Shown here: one piece after another, positions 1 through 9,085 of the stretch
Layout: the number at the start of each line of letters is the position of its first letter
Position numbering within the stretch: position 1 is the first letter of the stretch
Assembly: GCF_003612015.1 (NCBI RefSeq)
Contig: NZ_RARB01000005.1
Span: 310,001 to 374,000, forward strand
Length of the DNA stretch: 64,000 bases
Source: Pantoea piersonii
GTDB lineage: Bacteria > Pseudomonadota > Gammaproteobacteria > Enterobacterales > Enterobacteriaceae
Direction of reading: 5' to 3'
The notes under the pieces: generated by a model
What the model saw: the letters and a program-made list of their open reading frames with translations, nothing else
Told to the model about the DNA's origin: nothing
The model's database searches: none
Made by a program: the position numbers and the translations under genes

Positions 1-1161
1 CTCCTTAACCCAGTCTGGCGAAAGGCGCACATATTTGATCGCCTGCCGATACCAGGTGTAGGCGATATGCAGATCGCCGTCTGCGCTCTGCTTGATGCTG
101 GGGTAAGAAAACTCGCGATTGAGTTTCTGCTGTGAATTGTTCGTCATGCAGTAGCCATCGCCTTCGTCGAGGTTGCGCTGCCACGGCCAGCTTTTGCCGC
201 CGTCCGGTGAGATCGCCACCGTCATCGGCGCGCGCGGTGCTCCCCAGAATGCGCTGCGCCCTTCGCGCGCTTCCGGCTCTTTTCGGCTGTCGTCGCCGTC
301 ATCAATTTCGTCATAGAGCGAGGCGCGCCGCTCCGTCGCGCCCGCCGCGCTCATATTGTTAAACACCAGCGCCAGCGTGCCGTCCTGCAAGGTGGTGGCC
401 TGGAGGGAAGAGTTGTTATTGGGCAACGAGGTGGGCTCCGGCTGCGACCAGCTTTCACCGCCGTCCTCTGAGTGGCTGTAGTAAATATGATCTGCCCAGC
501 GGCTGCGATAGAGTGCCAGCAGCGTACCGCCCGGCAGCGGGGTGATATTCATATGCACGCAGCCGAGACTTTCAGGCACCTCGACGTCGCGCCAGCTTTT
601 GCCGTTGTCGCTGGAGATTTTCACGGCGCTGATATCATCATTGCCGACCCACTTCTCACCCGGCCGGGTACGGCAGTAGAACACCGGCAGGAGCCAGTTA
701 CCGTTCTCCAGCACGGTGATCGGCTGGCGGATAAAGGTGCCGGGCTGGTCGAGCAGCGTGTCAATCGCTCCCCAGGTTACGCCCATGTTGCGCGACTGGC
801 GAAAGCGCACGATAGCCGTATCCTGATTGCCAGAGACCTGTGCCGTCCAGAGCAGCCACAGCACCTTGTCCGGCGCAAGAAACAGCACCGGGTTTTGTTC
901 CGATCGTGCCGGGTCGTCAGAGAGCTTCACCGCCTCGCTCCAGCGATCGGCGCCGGGCGTCAGCCGCGAGCTGTAGACAGAGATATCCGCCACGCCTTCC
1001 TGGGTGCCGCCAAACCAGACGCACATCAGCGAGCCGTCCGGCAGCGGGAAGATATTGGCCGCATGGTTTTGCGGACAGGGTGACGGCAGCATCGCCGTGA
1101 TGACGCGTGCGTCCTGTTCGGCCGGGCGCAGCACGCCATCGCGGTTAACGGTTACAGACAT
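1..1161 (-). CDS. BNR-repeat sialidase-like protein (partial, 3' end outside window)
   Basis: Translating the minus strand from the ATG at 1161 gives 387 residues with no stop before the window edge. Four Asp-box (SxDxGxxW) repeats are visible: SRNMGVTW (123-130), SSDNGKSW (183-190), SEDGGESW (231-238) and SPDGGKSW (318-325), the hallmark of the six-bladed sialidase/neuraminidase fold (BNR_2 type). There is no signal peptide, so it is probably cytoplasmic. The start lies 2 bp after the symporter stop, with a GAGGGGAG-type ribosome site, so the two are co-transcribed. The sequence near the edge (FSYPSIKQSADGDLHIAYTW) resembles the C-terminal part of such proteins, so little is missing. Hydrolysis of an imported sialylated or related sugar is an inference; the catalytic residues were not all identified. 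Confidence 0.8.
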   Translation of the reverse strand, partial: MSVTVNRDGVLRPAEQDARVITAMLPSPCPQNHAANIFPLPDGSLMCVWFGGTQEGVADISVYSSRLTPGADRWSEAVKLSDDPARSEQNPVLFLAPDKVLWLLWTAQVSGNQDTAIVRFRQSRNMGVTWGAIDTLLDQPGTFIRQPITVLENGNWLLPVFYCRTRPGEKWVGNDDISAVKISSDNGKSWRDVEVPESLGCVHMNITPLPGGTLLALYRSRWADHIYYSHSEDGGESWSQPEPTSLPNNNSSLQATTLQDGTLALVFNNMSAAGATERRASLYDEIDDGDDSRKEPEAREGRSAFWGAPRAPMTVAISPDGGKSWPWQRNLDEGDGYCMTNNSQQKLNREFSYPSIKQSADGDLHIAYTWYRQAIKYVRLSPDWVKE

Positions 1162-1162
1162 A

Positions 1163-2575
1163 TCAGACTCCCCTCTGTTCAACTCTCTGATGCGATTTAT
1201 GTTCTTGTCGGTTTGGGATCAGGTGATCGATCGCCATAATGATGGCCGGCGTGACCAGCGCGATATACATATTATTGATGCCGAACGGATCGCCCAGCAG
1301 ATACCAGACTGACGTCGCCACGCAGGCGCCAATCAGACCGGCGTTAGCGCCGCGGGCGCTTTTGAAGAACGGCGCGTAGAAGGCGATCACCGCCACCACC
1401 GAGATCGACAGGCGAATTGCGCGGGTAAAGAATGAGAGCTTCAGCACTTCAGGCACCAGCAGCACAAAAATCAGCGGCAGAAAGCCAATGATCAACGACA
1501 GCCAGCGCGTCGCCCTGAACTCCTGCTCCGGCGTCGGTTTACGGTACGGCACGTAGAAATCCTTTACCACCAGCGAGGCGATGGCCAGCGCGACGGTGCT
1601 GACGCTGACGAAGATCGACGCCACCAGTGACGTTGTCACCATTCCCGCCATCCAGGGATTCATATCCTGCAGGAAAATCGGCATGGCGTAGAGGCTGTTG
1701 ATCTCCGGGTGCAGATATTTCGCCGCCACGCCGATAACCGCAATCGCCAGACCGATCGGCAGACAGAAGAAGAAGGCGACCCAGGTGGCGCGCTTCGCCG
1801 AACGCACATCCTTTGTCGAGGAGATCGCCTGAATGACAAACTGGGTGCAGAAGATGGAGCCGATAGTGCCGATGAGCCAGGCGACGATGGTGCTGGCGCC
1901 GATATGGCCATCCCACGTCCAGTAGTAGCTGGGCATCTGTTCAATCATCGGCGTAAAGCCGCCTGTCTTATAAAGCGCGAAGCTCATTATGGCGATAATG
2001 CCCAGATACTTCAGCCCGCTGTGCAACATGGTGACCCATGCCAGCCCTTTCATGCCGCCGAAGCTGAAATAGAAGGTGCTGACGATGGCGGTAATAAAGG
2101 CTGCTACCGGAAGATTAACCTTCAGGATGGTCGCGATCGCCGCCGCGCCGCTGACATAATTGCCTACGTTCACCAGCAGCAGTGCATAGATCATGATCAC
2201 CGAAATGATGTTTTTAGTGGTGTTGCCATACTTTTCCGCTATCGCGCCGGAAATAGTAATTTTGCCTGTGCTGTAGATGCGTTTGACCAGCAGGAAACCA
2301 AACAGAGGAAAGCCGATCGCCGCGCCGATAACCGACCAGGAGGCGGCAAAACCATCTTCAAACGCAGCCTGCGCGGTACCGACGGTCGATTTGGCGCCGA
2401 TATATTCCGACATCAGCAGGATGCCAACGACCAGCGCCGGCATGGCGCGCGATCCTTCCATAAAATCGCCGCTGCTTTTGCTGCGCAGCCGCCAGGTCAG
2501 CCAGGTGGTGAACAGGATATAAGCCGCCACGATGCCGACAATGATCAGGGTGTCTTCAGCGTTAAACGTATTCAT
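1163..2575 (-). CDS. sodium:solute symporter (SSS family)
   Basis: This 470-residue protein has about 13 hydrophobic segments. It carries SSS-family features: an N-terminal MSEYIGAKSTVG segment after the first helices and the SVSTVALAIASLVVKDFY stretch near residue 325-343. It should import a small solute with Na+ across the inner membrane. It is the first gene of an operon with the sialidase-like gene 2 bp downstream, so a sugar acid or sialic-acid-like substrate is plausible but not shown. Two TGATT-N6-AATCA sites lie upstream at 2802 and 2906. The C-terminus is basic and cytoplasmic. Confidence 0.85.
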   Translation of the reverse strand: MNTFNAEDTLIIVGIVAAYILFTTWLTWRLRSKSSGDFMEGSRAMPALVVGILLMSEYIGAKSTVGTAQAAFEDGFAASWSVIGAAIGFPLFGFLLVKRIYSTGKITISGAIAEKYGNTTKNIISVIMIYALLLVNVGNYVSGAAAIATILKVNLPVAAFITAIVSTFYFSFGGMKGLAWVTMLHSGLKYLGIIAIMSFALYKTGGFTPMIEQMPSYYWTWDGHIGASTIVAWLIGTIGSIFCTQFVIQAISSTKDVRSAKRATWVAFFFCLPIGLAIAVIGVAAKYLHPEINSLYAMPIFLQDMNPWMAGMVTTSLVASIFVSVSTVALAIASLVVKDFYVPYRKPTPEQEFRATRWLSLIIGFLPLIFVLLVPEVLKLSFFTRAIRLSISVVAVIAFYAPFFKSARGANAGLIGACVATSVWYLLGDPFGINNMYIALVTPAIIMAIDHLIPNRQEHKSHQRVEQRGV

Positions 2576-2801
2576 CTGAGCCTCTCTTGAGGACGAGCGA
2601 AACCGTGGAGGTATTAACCCCCGTCTGTGTTCTGATGAGTGATGCCCCGTGCTGGCGAGCTAGCGCCCCGCCACGATCAAACCTGAAATGCAGAGGCGCG
2701 CGTCGTAGGGTTTACAGCGGCGCGATGGCGCAGCCTCAGGTTCTGAGCAGCGAATGCTGCCGTTTTGATTTGCCACGTTGGTCTCCTGTAGGGAAGCAGA
2801 T

Positions 2802-2817
2802 TGATTAAATTTAATCA
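2802..2817. promoter_or_regulatory. operator-like palindrome 1 upstream of symporter operon
   Basis: TGATTAAATTTAATCA is a perfect 16-bp palindrome about 225 bp upstream of the symporter start. It has the form TGATT-N6-AATCA, shared with the site at 2906. The regulator is unknown. Confidence 0.5.
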
Positions 2818-2905
2818 GCGCACTTTCTTGGCGAAGGCGTCACGTGAGAATTTATAGGATAACGGGCGAAGGAATAAATTGATCGTGCTCACATATGCTC
2901 AATTA

Positions 2906-2921
2906 TGATTGCATATAATCA
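2906..2921. promoter_or_regulatory. operator-like site 2 upstream of symporter operon
   Basis: TGATTGCATATAATCA has the same TGATT-N6-AATCA layout as 2802-2817. The centres are 104 bp apart (about ten helical turns), which suits two dimers of one repressor linked by a loop. Confidence 0.45.
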
Positions 2922-3036
2922 ACAAGAGAGAGATAAAGCTGCGGCATGCGGTCATGCAGGCGGGAGAGCGATAACGAAGGGAGAAATTGAGCGAAATGGC
3001 GAGGCCGGTCAGCCTGTGACCGGCCCGGAGGCGCGC

Positions 3037-3435
3037 TTAGCCTTCGGCAGGCGGCGTCCATTCGGTAAAGGTGGGTTTATCGCTTTTTACTTCATAGGCG
3101 ACATGTTTCACTTCGCCCTTCGCGGTCGTAACTTCGACCGGATTGATGGTCACGCGTCCCAGACCAAACAGAGTGGCTACGTAGCCGCCGATTTTATGTT
3201 TACCCGGCGTCAAAAAGAGATCTTTACTCTGCCCGCCGTTCAGCGTACCGGCGTCTTTACCGTCCACGGTCACATACACCGATGAGCCGTCATCCGTACG
3301 CGTCATGACATGGGAAACGCTGACCTGTGCGGGGCCTGCGGTAAACGAGGGATCGTCCTGGTAAGAGTGTTTTTTCGCGCATCCGCTGAGTGCGACAACG
3401 GCGAAAAGGGCTATCGGGGAAAAACGTGCAATCAT
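3037..3435 (-). CDS. small lipoprotein, function unknown
   Basis: 132 residues. The N-terminus (MIARFSPIALFAVVALSGC) is a lipoprotein signal with lipobox LSGC and Cys19 as the lipidated residue; the next residues are Ala-Lys, so outer-membrane sorting is likely. The rest is a compact beta-rich domain with a glycine turn around YVTVDGKDAGTLNGG, reminiscent of PEGA-like surface domains, followed by a KHKIGGY segment. No enzymatic motif is visible. It sits alone, between the symporter control region and the receptor operon. Confidence 0.7.
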   Translation of the reverse strand: MIARFSPIALFAVVALSGCAKKHSYQDDPSFTAGPAQVSVSHVMTRTDDGSSVYVTVDGKDAGTLNGGQSKDLFLTPGKHKIGGYVATLFGLGRVTINPVEVTTAKGEVKHVAYEVKSDKPTFTEWTPPAEG

Positions 3436-3595
3436 TATATTTGTCTGACCTCTGCTGCGACCAAGGCGTTATTTTAGCGCTACGTCACACTTTCTCCCAG
3501 CAGACAATGCGTCGGCATGTTCCGAATTCGCCTGTTTCGCTGCTTTTTACGCCAGCCGCCGCACGCTTTGTTCAGCGAGACGGCGGCTGGCGATT

Positions 3596-4609
3596 TCAGC
3601 CTGAAACTGGCGGCAAAGCGGCGAGTATCCGCTCCGCTTCATCAGCGCGCAGCGGGTAATCATAAAAGCGCTGATAAAAAGCCCGGGTGGCGGCGACAAT
3701 ATCGAGCTGGCTGAAGAGCTGCGGATGCAGCTGCTTTGCCGCCCACAGGATCTGCAACGCCACCTCCGTTCCATAGCGATCCCAGGGGAAAACGCCTGAC
3801 GGATTTTGCAGCACGCGATGCTGCTGCACCGCCTTCACGCCCCTGAACAGCGCGGCATACTGAGAATCTTCCAGCCTGCCCGCTCCCGCGCCGATAATAA
3901 TGACGTCAGGATCCCAGGCGATAATCTGCTCTGGCGAGACCTCTTTCATATTGCCTTTCACCTGCGCCGCCGCGTTTCTTCCTCCGGCGAGCCGGATCCA
4001 GGTATCAATCAGCGTCTGGCTGCCGTCAATCTTCAGCGGATGCAGCGACTGAATATGCAGCACGCGGGGTCGCTGTGCCTCTGTCAGCAATGCGGTTTTG
4101 GTGCTGACGGCGGCGATTTGCGCATCCAGATAGCGGTTATAGCGCTGCGCCCGACGCTGCGCCTCCGGCGTGCCGACGACCTGGGCGGTCGTCAGCAGGG
4201 AGCGCTTCATCGAATCGACGTCGTCAAACTGCATGCTGAAGGTCGGAATGGCAGCCTGACGATAGCCGATCGCATCAGGATCCTGCGCGGGAACGAAGAT
4301 CGCATCGACGTGGTGCGCCACTAACGCCTCGCTGGAAAAGGTTTTGCCGTGCGCCTGAAGCGCCTGCCCCAGTGACGGCTGCACCTTAAACATCCACGGC
4401 CGGTCTGCCGGATGGTTGACGGTGGCGACGATAAGATCGCCCGCGCCCAGCGTCATCAACAGCGAGTGGTGCGCATACCAGGCATCGGCGATGCGATGCG
4501 CCGGATGCGGCAATTCGATCTTTTGCCCGAGATCGTCGGTAAGCGTGGCGGCAGGCGCCACGCCCGCCCACAGCGCCAGCGCCAGGGCGCTCCCTATTAA
4601 TGTCTTCAT
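3596..4609 (-). CDS. periplasmic substrate-binding protein (BtuF/FecB-like, metal chelate)
   Basis: 337 residues with a Sec signal peptide (about 1-20, cleavage after APA). The body follows the helical-backbone class III binding fold: a TDDLGQKIELPHPAHRIA start, a HHVDAIFVPAQDPD segment and VSPEQIIAWDPDVIIIGAG in the second lobe. It would capture a ferric siderophore, cobalamin, haem or similar chelate in the periplasm. It starts 12 bp after the TonB-dependent receptor stop, so the two form an operon, but no permease or ATPase gene is next to them. The inner-membrane half must be supplied from elsewhere. Confidence 0.8.
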   Translation of the reverse strand: MKTLIGSALALALWAGVAPAATLTDDLGQKIELPHPAHRIADAWYAHHSLLMTLGAGDLIVATVNHPADRPWMFKVQPSLGQALQAHGKTFSSEALVAHHVDAIFVPAQDPDAIGYRQAAIPTFSMQFDDVDSMKRSLLTTAQVVGTPEAQRRAQRYNRYLDAQIAAVSTKTALLTEAQRPRVLHIQSLHPLKIDGSQTLIDTWIRLAGGRNAAAQVKGNMKEVSPEQIIAWDPDVIIIGAGAGRLEDSQYAALFRGVKAVQQHRVLQNPSGVFPWDRYGTEVALQILWAAKQLHPQLFSQLDIVAATRAFYQRFYDYPLRADEAERILAALPPVSG

Positions 4610-4621
4610 CGCTCCGGCTCC

Positions 4622-6751
4622 TTAAAAATCGAGCTGCATCGAAACCTGCACCTGGCGCGGCTCGCCAATCGACGCGCTGGCATAGCCCGCGCCGCTGTAG
4701 CCATTGAGGCCGCCCGGCACGATATTGGTCCAGTAGTGACGGTTGGTGAGGTTAGTCACGTCGAGGCGGAAAGTAGTGTCAGTGTTCATCAGACGGGTTT
4801 TGTAAGCGGCGCCCGCGTCCAGCGTGGTATAGCCGCTCACCCATCCCTCATTCGCATTGTCCGTTGCGCGACGCCCGACATAGCGCGCGCCGCCGTGCAG
4901 ATCGGCGCCGCTGATGCCAGGCAGATCCCAGGCGGCAAACAGGCTGGCGGTATAGCGCGGCAGCCCGACAATTTGCTTGCCCTGCGTCGCGCTGCTGGCG
5001 GTATCAAACAGGCGCGGGTCGAGCCAGGTCATGCCGCCATAGAGATGCAGCCTCTCCGTTACGTCGCCATCCGCCATCAGCTCAACGCCGCGGTTACGCT
5101 GCTCGCCGTCAACCGCGTAGTCGCCGCTGCTGTTGGTATAGGCGAACGGACGTTTGATCTCAAACAGCGCCGCCGTCAGCAGCAGCCGGTTAATCGCCAG
5201 CTTGGAGCCAATTTCCACCTGCTTGCTGCGATAAGGGGCAAGAATATTGCCTGCGTTAGTTGCGCCCGTCGGCGCGGTGTCGCCCTGTTGCAGGCTGTCC
5301 GCATAAGTGACATAGAGCGTCAGCGGATCCACCGGCTTATACATCAGACTGGCGGAGCCGGAGAAGCCGCTGCTGGAGGATTCGCTGCTGCGCGCGCCGC
5401 TTTTAGCGTAGTTTGCCGAGCTTAACAGGCTTTCGCTGCCCGCCAGCAGCAGGCTCCACTGCGGAGAAAACTGAAGATTATCGCTCAGCAGAAAGGCGTG
5501 CTGCGTCGCCGTGGCAGAGTGATAGCGATCGGTAAAGTCAGGATAGTCAGGTTCATTAAAGCGCGCGGGCTGTTCCAGCGAGGCGCTGCCCAGCGTCGAC
5601 GTGCCGCCATGCACCGGATTCATGTTCTTCCAGACAAAGCCGCGTACGCCGGTGGCGATCTGGTGGTGTAGCCAGCCGGTATCCACTTCGCCGTTAAGGT
5701 TCGCCATATAGCTGTTGATGGTAAAGCGGCTGGCGGTCGAGGATGAGGTGGTGGTGGTGTAGTGCCCCGCCCGATCGGTAAAGGTATTGGTCACGCCGGT
5801 CGATTCGCGATCGGCGATCTGGCGCAGCACGCCAATCTCGCCCTGCCAGTTGCCGTCGAAATCATGTTTAAGATGAAGCCCTGCGGTGAGGGTATGGTTA
5901 TCATCGCCTGCATAATATTGTCCCAGACCCGCCTTTTTTGGATCGGGCGCAGCCGGGAAAGTCAGCCCTTTGCCCAGCGCGAATTTGCCCGGCAGGCCTT
6001 TGTCATAATAGTGGTAGTAGCTGAAACTGGTCTCCAGCACGGTGCTGTCGCTGAGATTAGCGTCGAGCGCCAGGCTAAACAGCTGACGACGTACCTTGCT
6101 GCCGCTGACATAGCCGCCGCCTTCGTCATCCAGGACATTGAGGCGGTAACGCAGGCGATCGTTCTGATCCAGCGGCCCGCTGAAATCCGCAGCAACCTTG
6201 TGATTGCCCCCGGTGCCACCGCCGACCGTCAGGCGATGCTGCGGCAGATCGGTAGCGCGCTTCGCAACGAAATTAAACAGCCCTGCCGGGTTAGCCGGGC
6301 CATAGAGCGAACCGGCCAGGCCGTTCAGCACTTCAATATGGTCGAACTGCTCCGCCGCGTAATCGGTCGTCGAGACGACGTTCAGGCCGTCAATCATGCT
6401 GTTCTGCACCACGCTGCCCTGCATGCCGCGCGTCTGGGGACGCGCGCCGTCGCCCTGAACAGACGGCATATAGCGATAGAGCGCGCTGACGCTTTTCAGC
6501 TGCTGCTGCTTCATCATGGCACGGGAAAGCGACTGAACAGAGAAAGGCGTGTTGCGAACCGCCTGTCTGCCTGCGTTGCCCAGCATGGCGCTTTTTTGCG
6601 TAGCGTCTTCGTGACCTGAATCGGCCGTCGGCGCGGCGGAAACCACCAGCGTGTCATCAGTTGACGGCTGTGCGCCCTGCGTCTGCAGGGCAGCGAAAAT
6701 AAGTAAACTGAGGAGACGGGGTGGGAAAAGCGCGCGGGATGTAAATTTCAT
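4622..6751 (-). CDS. TonB-dependent siderophore receptor
   Basis: The chosen start (MKFTSRALF) gives 709 residues with a signal peptide ending near LQTQGAQ. An open frame extends 21 codons further upstream to a GTG at 6814, but those residues precede a typical signal sequence and are unlikely to be translated. Neither start has a strong ribosome site. A plug domain follows (FSVQSLSRAMMKQQQ, then IDGLNVVSTTDYAAEQFDHIEVLNG at about residues 125-150), then a 22-strand-type barrel ending in the aromatic LDF. It imports a ferric chelate using TonB energy. The ligand is unknown and no clear Fur box was seen upstream. Confidence 0.82.
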   Translation of the reverse strand: MKFTSRALFPPRLLSLLIFAALQTQGAQPSTDDTLVVSAAPTADSGHEDATQKSAMLGNAGRQAVRNTPFSVQSLSRAMMKQQQLKSVSALYRYMPSVQGDGARPQTRGMQGSVVQNSMIDGLNVVSTTDYAAEQFDHIEVLNGLAGSLYGPANPAGLFNFVAKRATDLPQHRLTVGGGTGGNHKVAADFSGPLDQNDRLRYRLNVLDDEGGGYVSGSKVRRQLFSLALDANLSDSTVLETSFSYYHYYDKGLPGKFALGKGLTFPAAPDPKKAGLGQYYAGDDNHTLTAGLHLKHDFDGNWQGEIGVLRQIADRESTGVTNTFTDRAGHYTTTTSSSTASRFTINSYMANLNGEVDTGWLHHQIATGVRGFVWKNMNPVHGGTSTLGSASLEQPARFNEPDYPDFTDRYHSATATQHAFLLSDNLQFSPQWSLLLAGSESLLSSANYAKSGARSSESSSSGFSGSASLMYKPVDPLTLYVTYADSLQQGDTAPTGATNAGNILAPYRSKQVEIGSKLAINRLLLTAALFEIKRPFAYTNSSGDYAVDGEQRNRGVELMADGDVTERLHLYGGMTWLDPRLFDTASSATQGKQIVGLPRYTASLFAAWDLPGISGADLHGGARYVGRRATDNANEGWVSGYTTLDAGAAYKTRLMNTDTTFRLDVTNLTNRHYWTNIVPGGLNGYSGAGYASASIGEPRQVQVSMQLDF

Positions 6752-7013
6752 TTTTATTTTGCCAGTTTTTACAGGTGATATTAACGGCAGGAAATGGTGA
6801 CGGATAATAACCACTTTCGCTGTATTTACAATTATATAGCGAAAAAGTGCTTTATTAACAGCGGCAATAGGTTATCGCGCGATTATGATGGTCAATGGCA
6901 ACAAGCCAGCCGAAAAAGCGAAATCGAATAATTGTCACGTTACTGAACTATATTGTTGACTGGCGGTAAGGCAGATATTTCGCGTTATTTCACTCTCCCG
7001 AAACAAAAGGATT

Positions 7014-7397
7014 ATGAATATGGCAGCCATTGAAAGAATAAATTATCCCGCGCTGGGTGAGGTAAAAGCGCCTTATGTTCATGCGGTGAAACAGGGAAAC
7101 AGACTTTACGTCTCTGGTCTCACGGCGTTCGGCAGCACGGCGCAAACAGGGTCGATTGCAGAACAGGCTGAGGTAATATTTAAACAGTTCCAGCATATCG
7201 CTGAGGCAGAAAACACCACGCTCAGTGCGCTGCTGAAAGTCACGTTATTTATCACCTCTTTTGCGGATATTGACGCGCTGCGCAAGGTGCTGTTTCGTTA
7301 TTATGGCGATCATTTGCCCGCCAGTTCGCTGGTGCAGGTGAGTGGCCTTTTTTCGCCCGATCTTAAAATTGAGATCGAAGCGATTCTGGCGCTTTAA
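7014..7397 (+). CDS. Rid-family (YjgF/YER057c/UK114-like) protein
   Basis: 127 residues covering a whole Rid domain, with AAAGGA at good spacing before the ATG. The C-terminal hallmark DLKIEIEAIL is present. The arginine that in classic RidA binds the imine intermediate's carboxylate (the R of ARLP before the KIEIEA segment) is replaced: here the stretch reads VSGLFSPDLKIEIE, with Gly111 at that place. It is therefore probably not a canonical 2-aminoacrylate deaminase but one of the Arg-less Rid subfamilies. It is divergent from the receptor operon and lies upstream of glutamate dehydrogenase. Confidence 0.8.
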   Translation: MNMAAIERINYPALGEVKAPYVHAVKQGNRLYVSGLTAFGSTAQTGSIAEQAEVIFKQFQHIAEAENTTLSALLKVTLFITSFADIDALRKVLFRYYGDHLPASSLVQVSGLFSPDLKIEIEAILAL

Positions 7398-7776
7398 TCC
7401 TGTTCTTACGCCTTCCGTCATTACTAAAAGTAATCAACCCATTAGCCTGGCTCATGCGGCTAATTTCCGGTGCTAAAGTCAATACGGAGCGGACGCAATT
7501 TGTTCAATTTATGAGACAACTCAAGGAACTGAAAAGTGACAATAAATTTCATCTATGCAACCTCCATGCAACATTTCGGCATCTTTATTCAGTGCAGTCG
7601 CGCTTAGCTGCAGTATTTATGCACTGTACTGCACCAAAATGAAGCAGAAGCGCTTTTTTCGACGGCGTAAGAAAAATTATCTTTCTTCTGTAAGTGGTAA
7701 ATTATCGGGGAGCGGTCAGATCCGCTATTCATCCACGGCAACACATAATAAACGACTTTAAAAAAGAAAGGTCTTT
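7398..7776 (+). other. intergenic region upstream of glutamate dehydrogenase
   Basis: About 380 bp. Small ORFs here lack ribosome sites. The final AT-rich 100 bp presumably hold the dehydrogenase promoter, but no convincing regulatory box was recognised. Confidence 0.5.
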
Positions 7777-9051
7777 ATGGAAAAGTTATCCTACGCGTCT
7801 GAAAACAGTACATCTGCCTGGTCCACCTACCTTCAGCAAATCGACCGCGTCGCGCCCTATCTGGGCGAACTGGCACGCTGGATCGATACGCTGCGTCATC
7901 CTAAACGCGCGCTGATTGTCGATATTCCTCTACAGATGGATGACGGCTCTATCCGCCACTTTGAAGGCTACCGCGTACAGCACAACCTGTCGCGTGGCCC
8001 GGGTAAAGGCGGGGTTCGCTACCATCCAAATGTGGATCTGAACGAAGTGATGGCGCTCTCCGCGTGGATGACCATCAAGTGCGCCGCGGTCAACCTGCCA
8101 TACGGTGGTGCTAAAGGCGGCATCCGCTGCGATCCCTTTGCGCTGTCAGAAGGCGAACTGGAACGTCTGACGCGCCGTTACACCAGCGAAATCGGCATCA
8201 TTATCGGACCGCAGAAAGATATCCCCGCGCCGGACGTCGGCACAAACAGCAAAGTCATGGCGTGGATGATGGATACCTACTCCATGAATAACGGCACCAC
8301 CGTGACCGGCGTGGTCACCGGCAAGCCGGTTCATCTTGGCGGCTCGCTGGGACGTGAGAAGGCGACCGGGCGCGGCGTCTTTATCACCGGCCGCGAAGTG
8401 GCGCGCCGCGCAGGCATTCCCGTCGAGGGCGCACGCGTAGCCGTTCAGGGCTTCGGCAACGTTGGCAGCGAGGCGGCGCGTCTCTTTGCTGAGGCAGGCG
8501 CATCTGTGGTGGCGATTCAGGACCACAGCGCAACCATCGCCAACGCTGACGGCATCGATATGGCCGCGCTGTCGCGCTGGCAGCTGGAGCACAAGCAGAT
8601 CCTCGGCTTCCCTGGCGCGCAGAAGATCGATGAAGAGGCGTTCTGGCGCACCGAGATGGATATTCTTATTCCAGCGGCGCTCGAAGGCCAGATCACACGC
8701 GCGCGTGCCGAGAAGCTGAGCTGCAAGCTGGTGCTGGAAGGCGCTAACGGCCCAACCTATCCCGAGGCGGACGACATGCTGGCCGAGCGCGGCATCATCG
8801 TGGTGCCGGACGTTATCTGTAACGCAGGCGGCGTAACCGTCAGCTACTTCGAATGGGTGCAGGATATGGCGAGCTTCTTCTGGAGCGAAGAAGAGATCAA
8901 TGCGCGTATGGATAAAATCATGACCGACGCCATGGTGCACGTCTGGAACAAAGCCAATGAGAAGAGCTGTTCGCTGCGTACCGCGGCCTATATCGTCGCC
9001 TGTGAACGCATCCTGATGGCGCGTAAAGAACGCGGTATCTATCCGGGATAA
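7777..9051 (+). CDS. glutamate dehydrogenase (Glu/Leu/Phe/Val dehydrogenase family)
   Basis: 424 residues, the length of the NAD-type RocG/GudB enzymes rather than the 447-residue NADP-type E. coli GdhA. It interconverts glutamate and 2-oxoglutarate plus ammonia in the cytoplasm. Visible signatures are [11 protein letters not shown] near residues 71-81 (substrate lysine), [14 protein letters not shown] near 108-121 (catalytic lysine) and the Rossmann glycine motif VQGFGNVGS near 223-231. The ATG follows AAAGAAAGG. A strong hairpin terminator follows directly. The catabolic-type length suggests glutamate use as carbon or nitrogen source; the cofactor is inferred from family only. Confidence 0.93.
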   Translation: MEKLSYASENSTSAWSTYLQQIDRVAPYLGELARWIDTLRHPKRALIVDIPLQMDDGSIRHFEGYRVQHNLSRGPGKGGVRYHPNVDLNEVMALSAWMTIKCAAVNLPYGGAKGGIRCDPFALSEGELERLTRRYTSEIGIIIGPQKDIPAPDVGTNSKVMAWMMDTYSMNNGTTVTGVVTGKPVHLGGSLGREKATGRGVFITGREVARRAGIPVEGARVAVQGFGNVGSEAARLFAEAGASVVAIQDHSATIANADGIDMAALSRWQLEHKQILGFPGAQKIDEEAFWRTEMDILIPAALEGQITRARAEKLSCKLVLEGANGPTYPEADDMLAERGIIVVPDVICNAGGVTVSYFEWVQDMASFFWSEEEINARMDKIMTDAMVHVWNKANEKSCSLRTAAYIVACERILMARKERGIYPG

Positions 9052-9059
9052 TCGCTTAG

Positions 9060-9085
9060 CGGGCAGCCCAGGCTGCCCCTGTTTT
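9060..9085 (+). terminator. rho-independent terminator of glutamate dehydrogenase gene
   Basis: Perfect 8-bp stem GGGCAGCC/GGCTGCCC with a CA loop, followed by CTGTTTT. It overlaps the last codons of the convergent SDR gene. Confidence 0.85.

Larger units (their letters stand above)
2576..3036. other. intergenic region with symporter promoter/operator
   Basis: About 460 bp without a supportable gene. The AT-rich part at 2800-2930 carries the two operator-like sites listed separately. The short ORFs here have no ribosome site or family resemblance. Confidence 0.6.

Noticed and set aside
1709-2590. 293-codon plus-strand frame
   Set aside because: Antisense to the symporter; no ribosome site or motifs.
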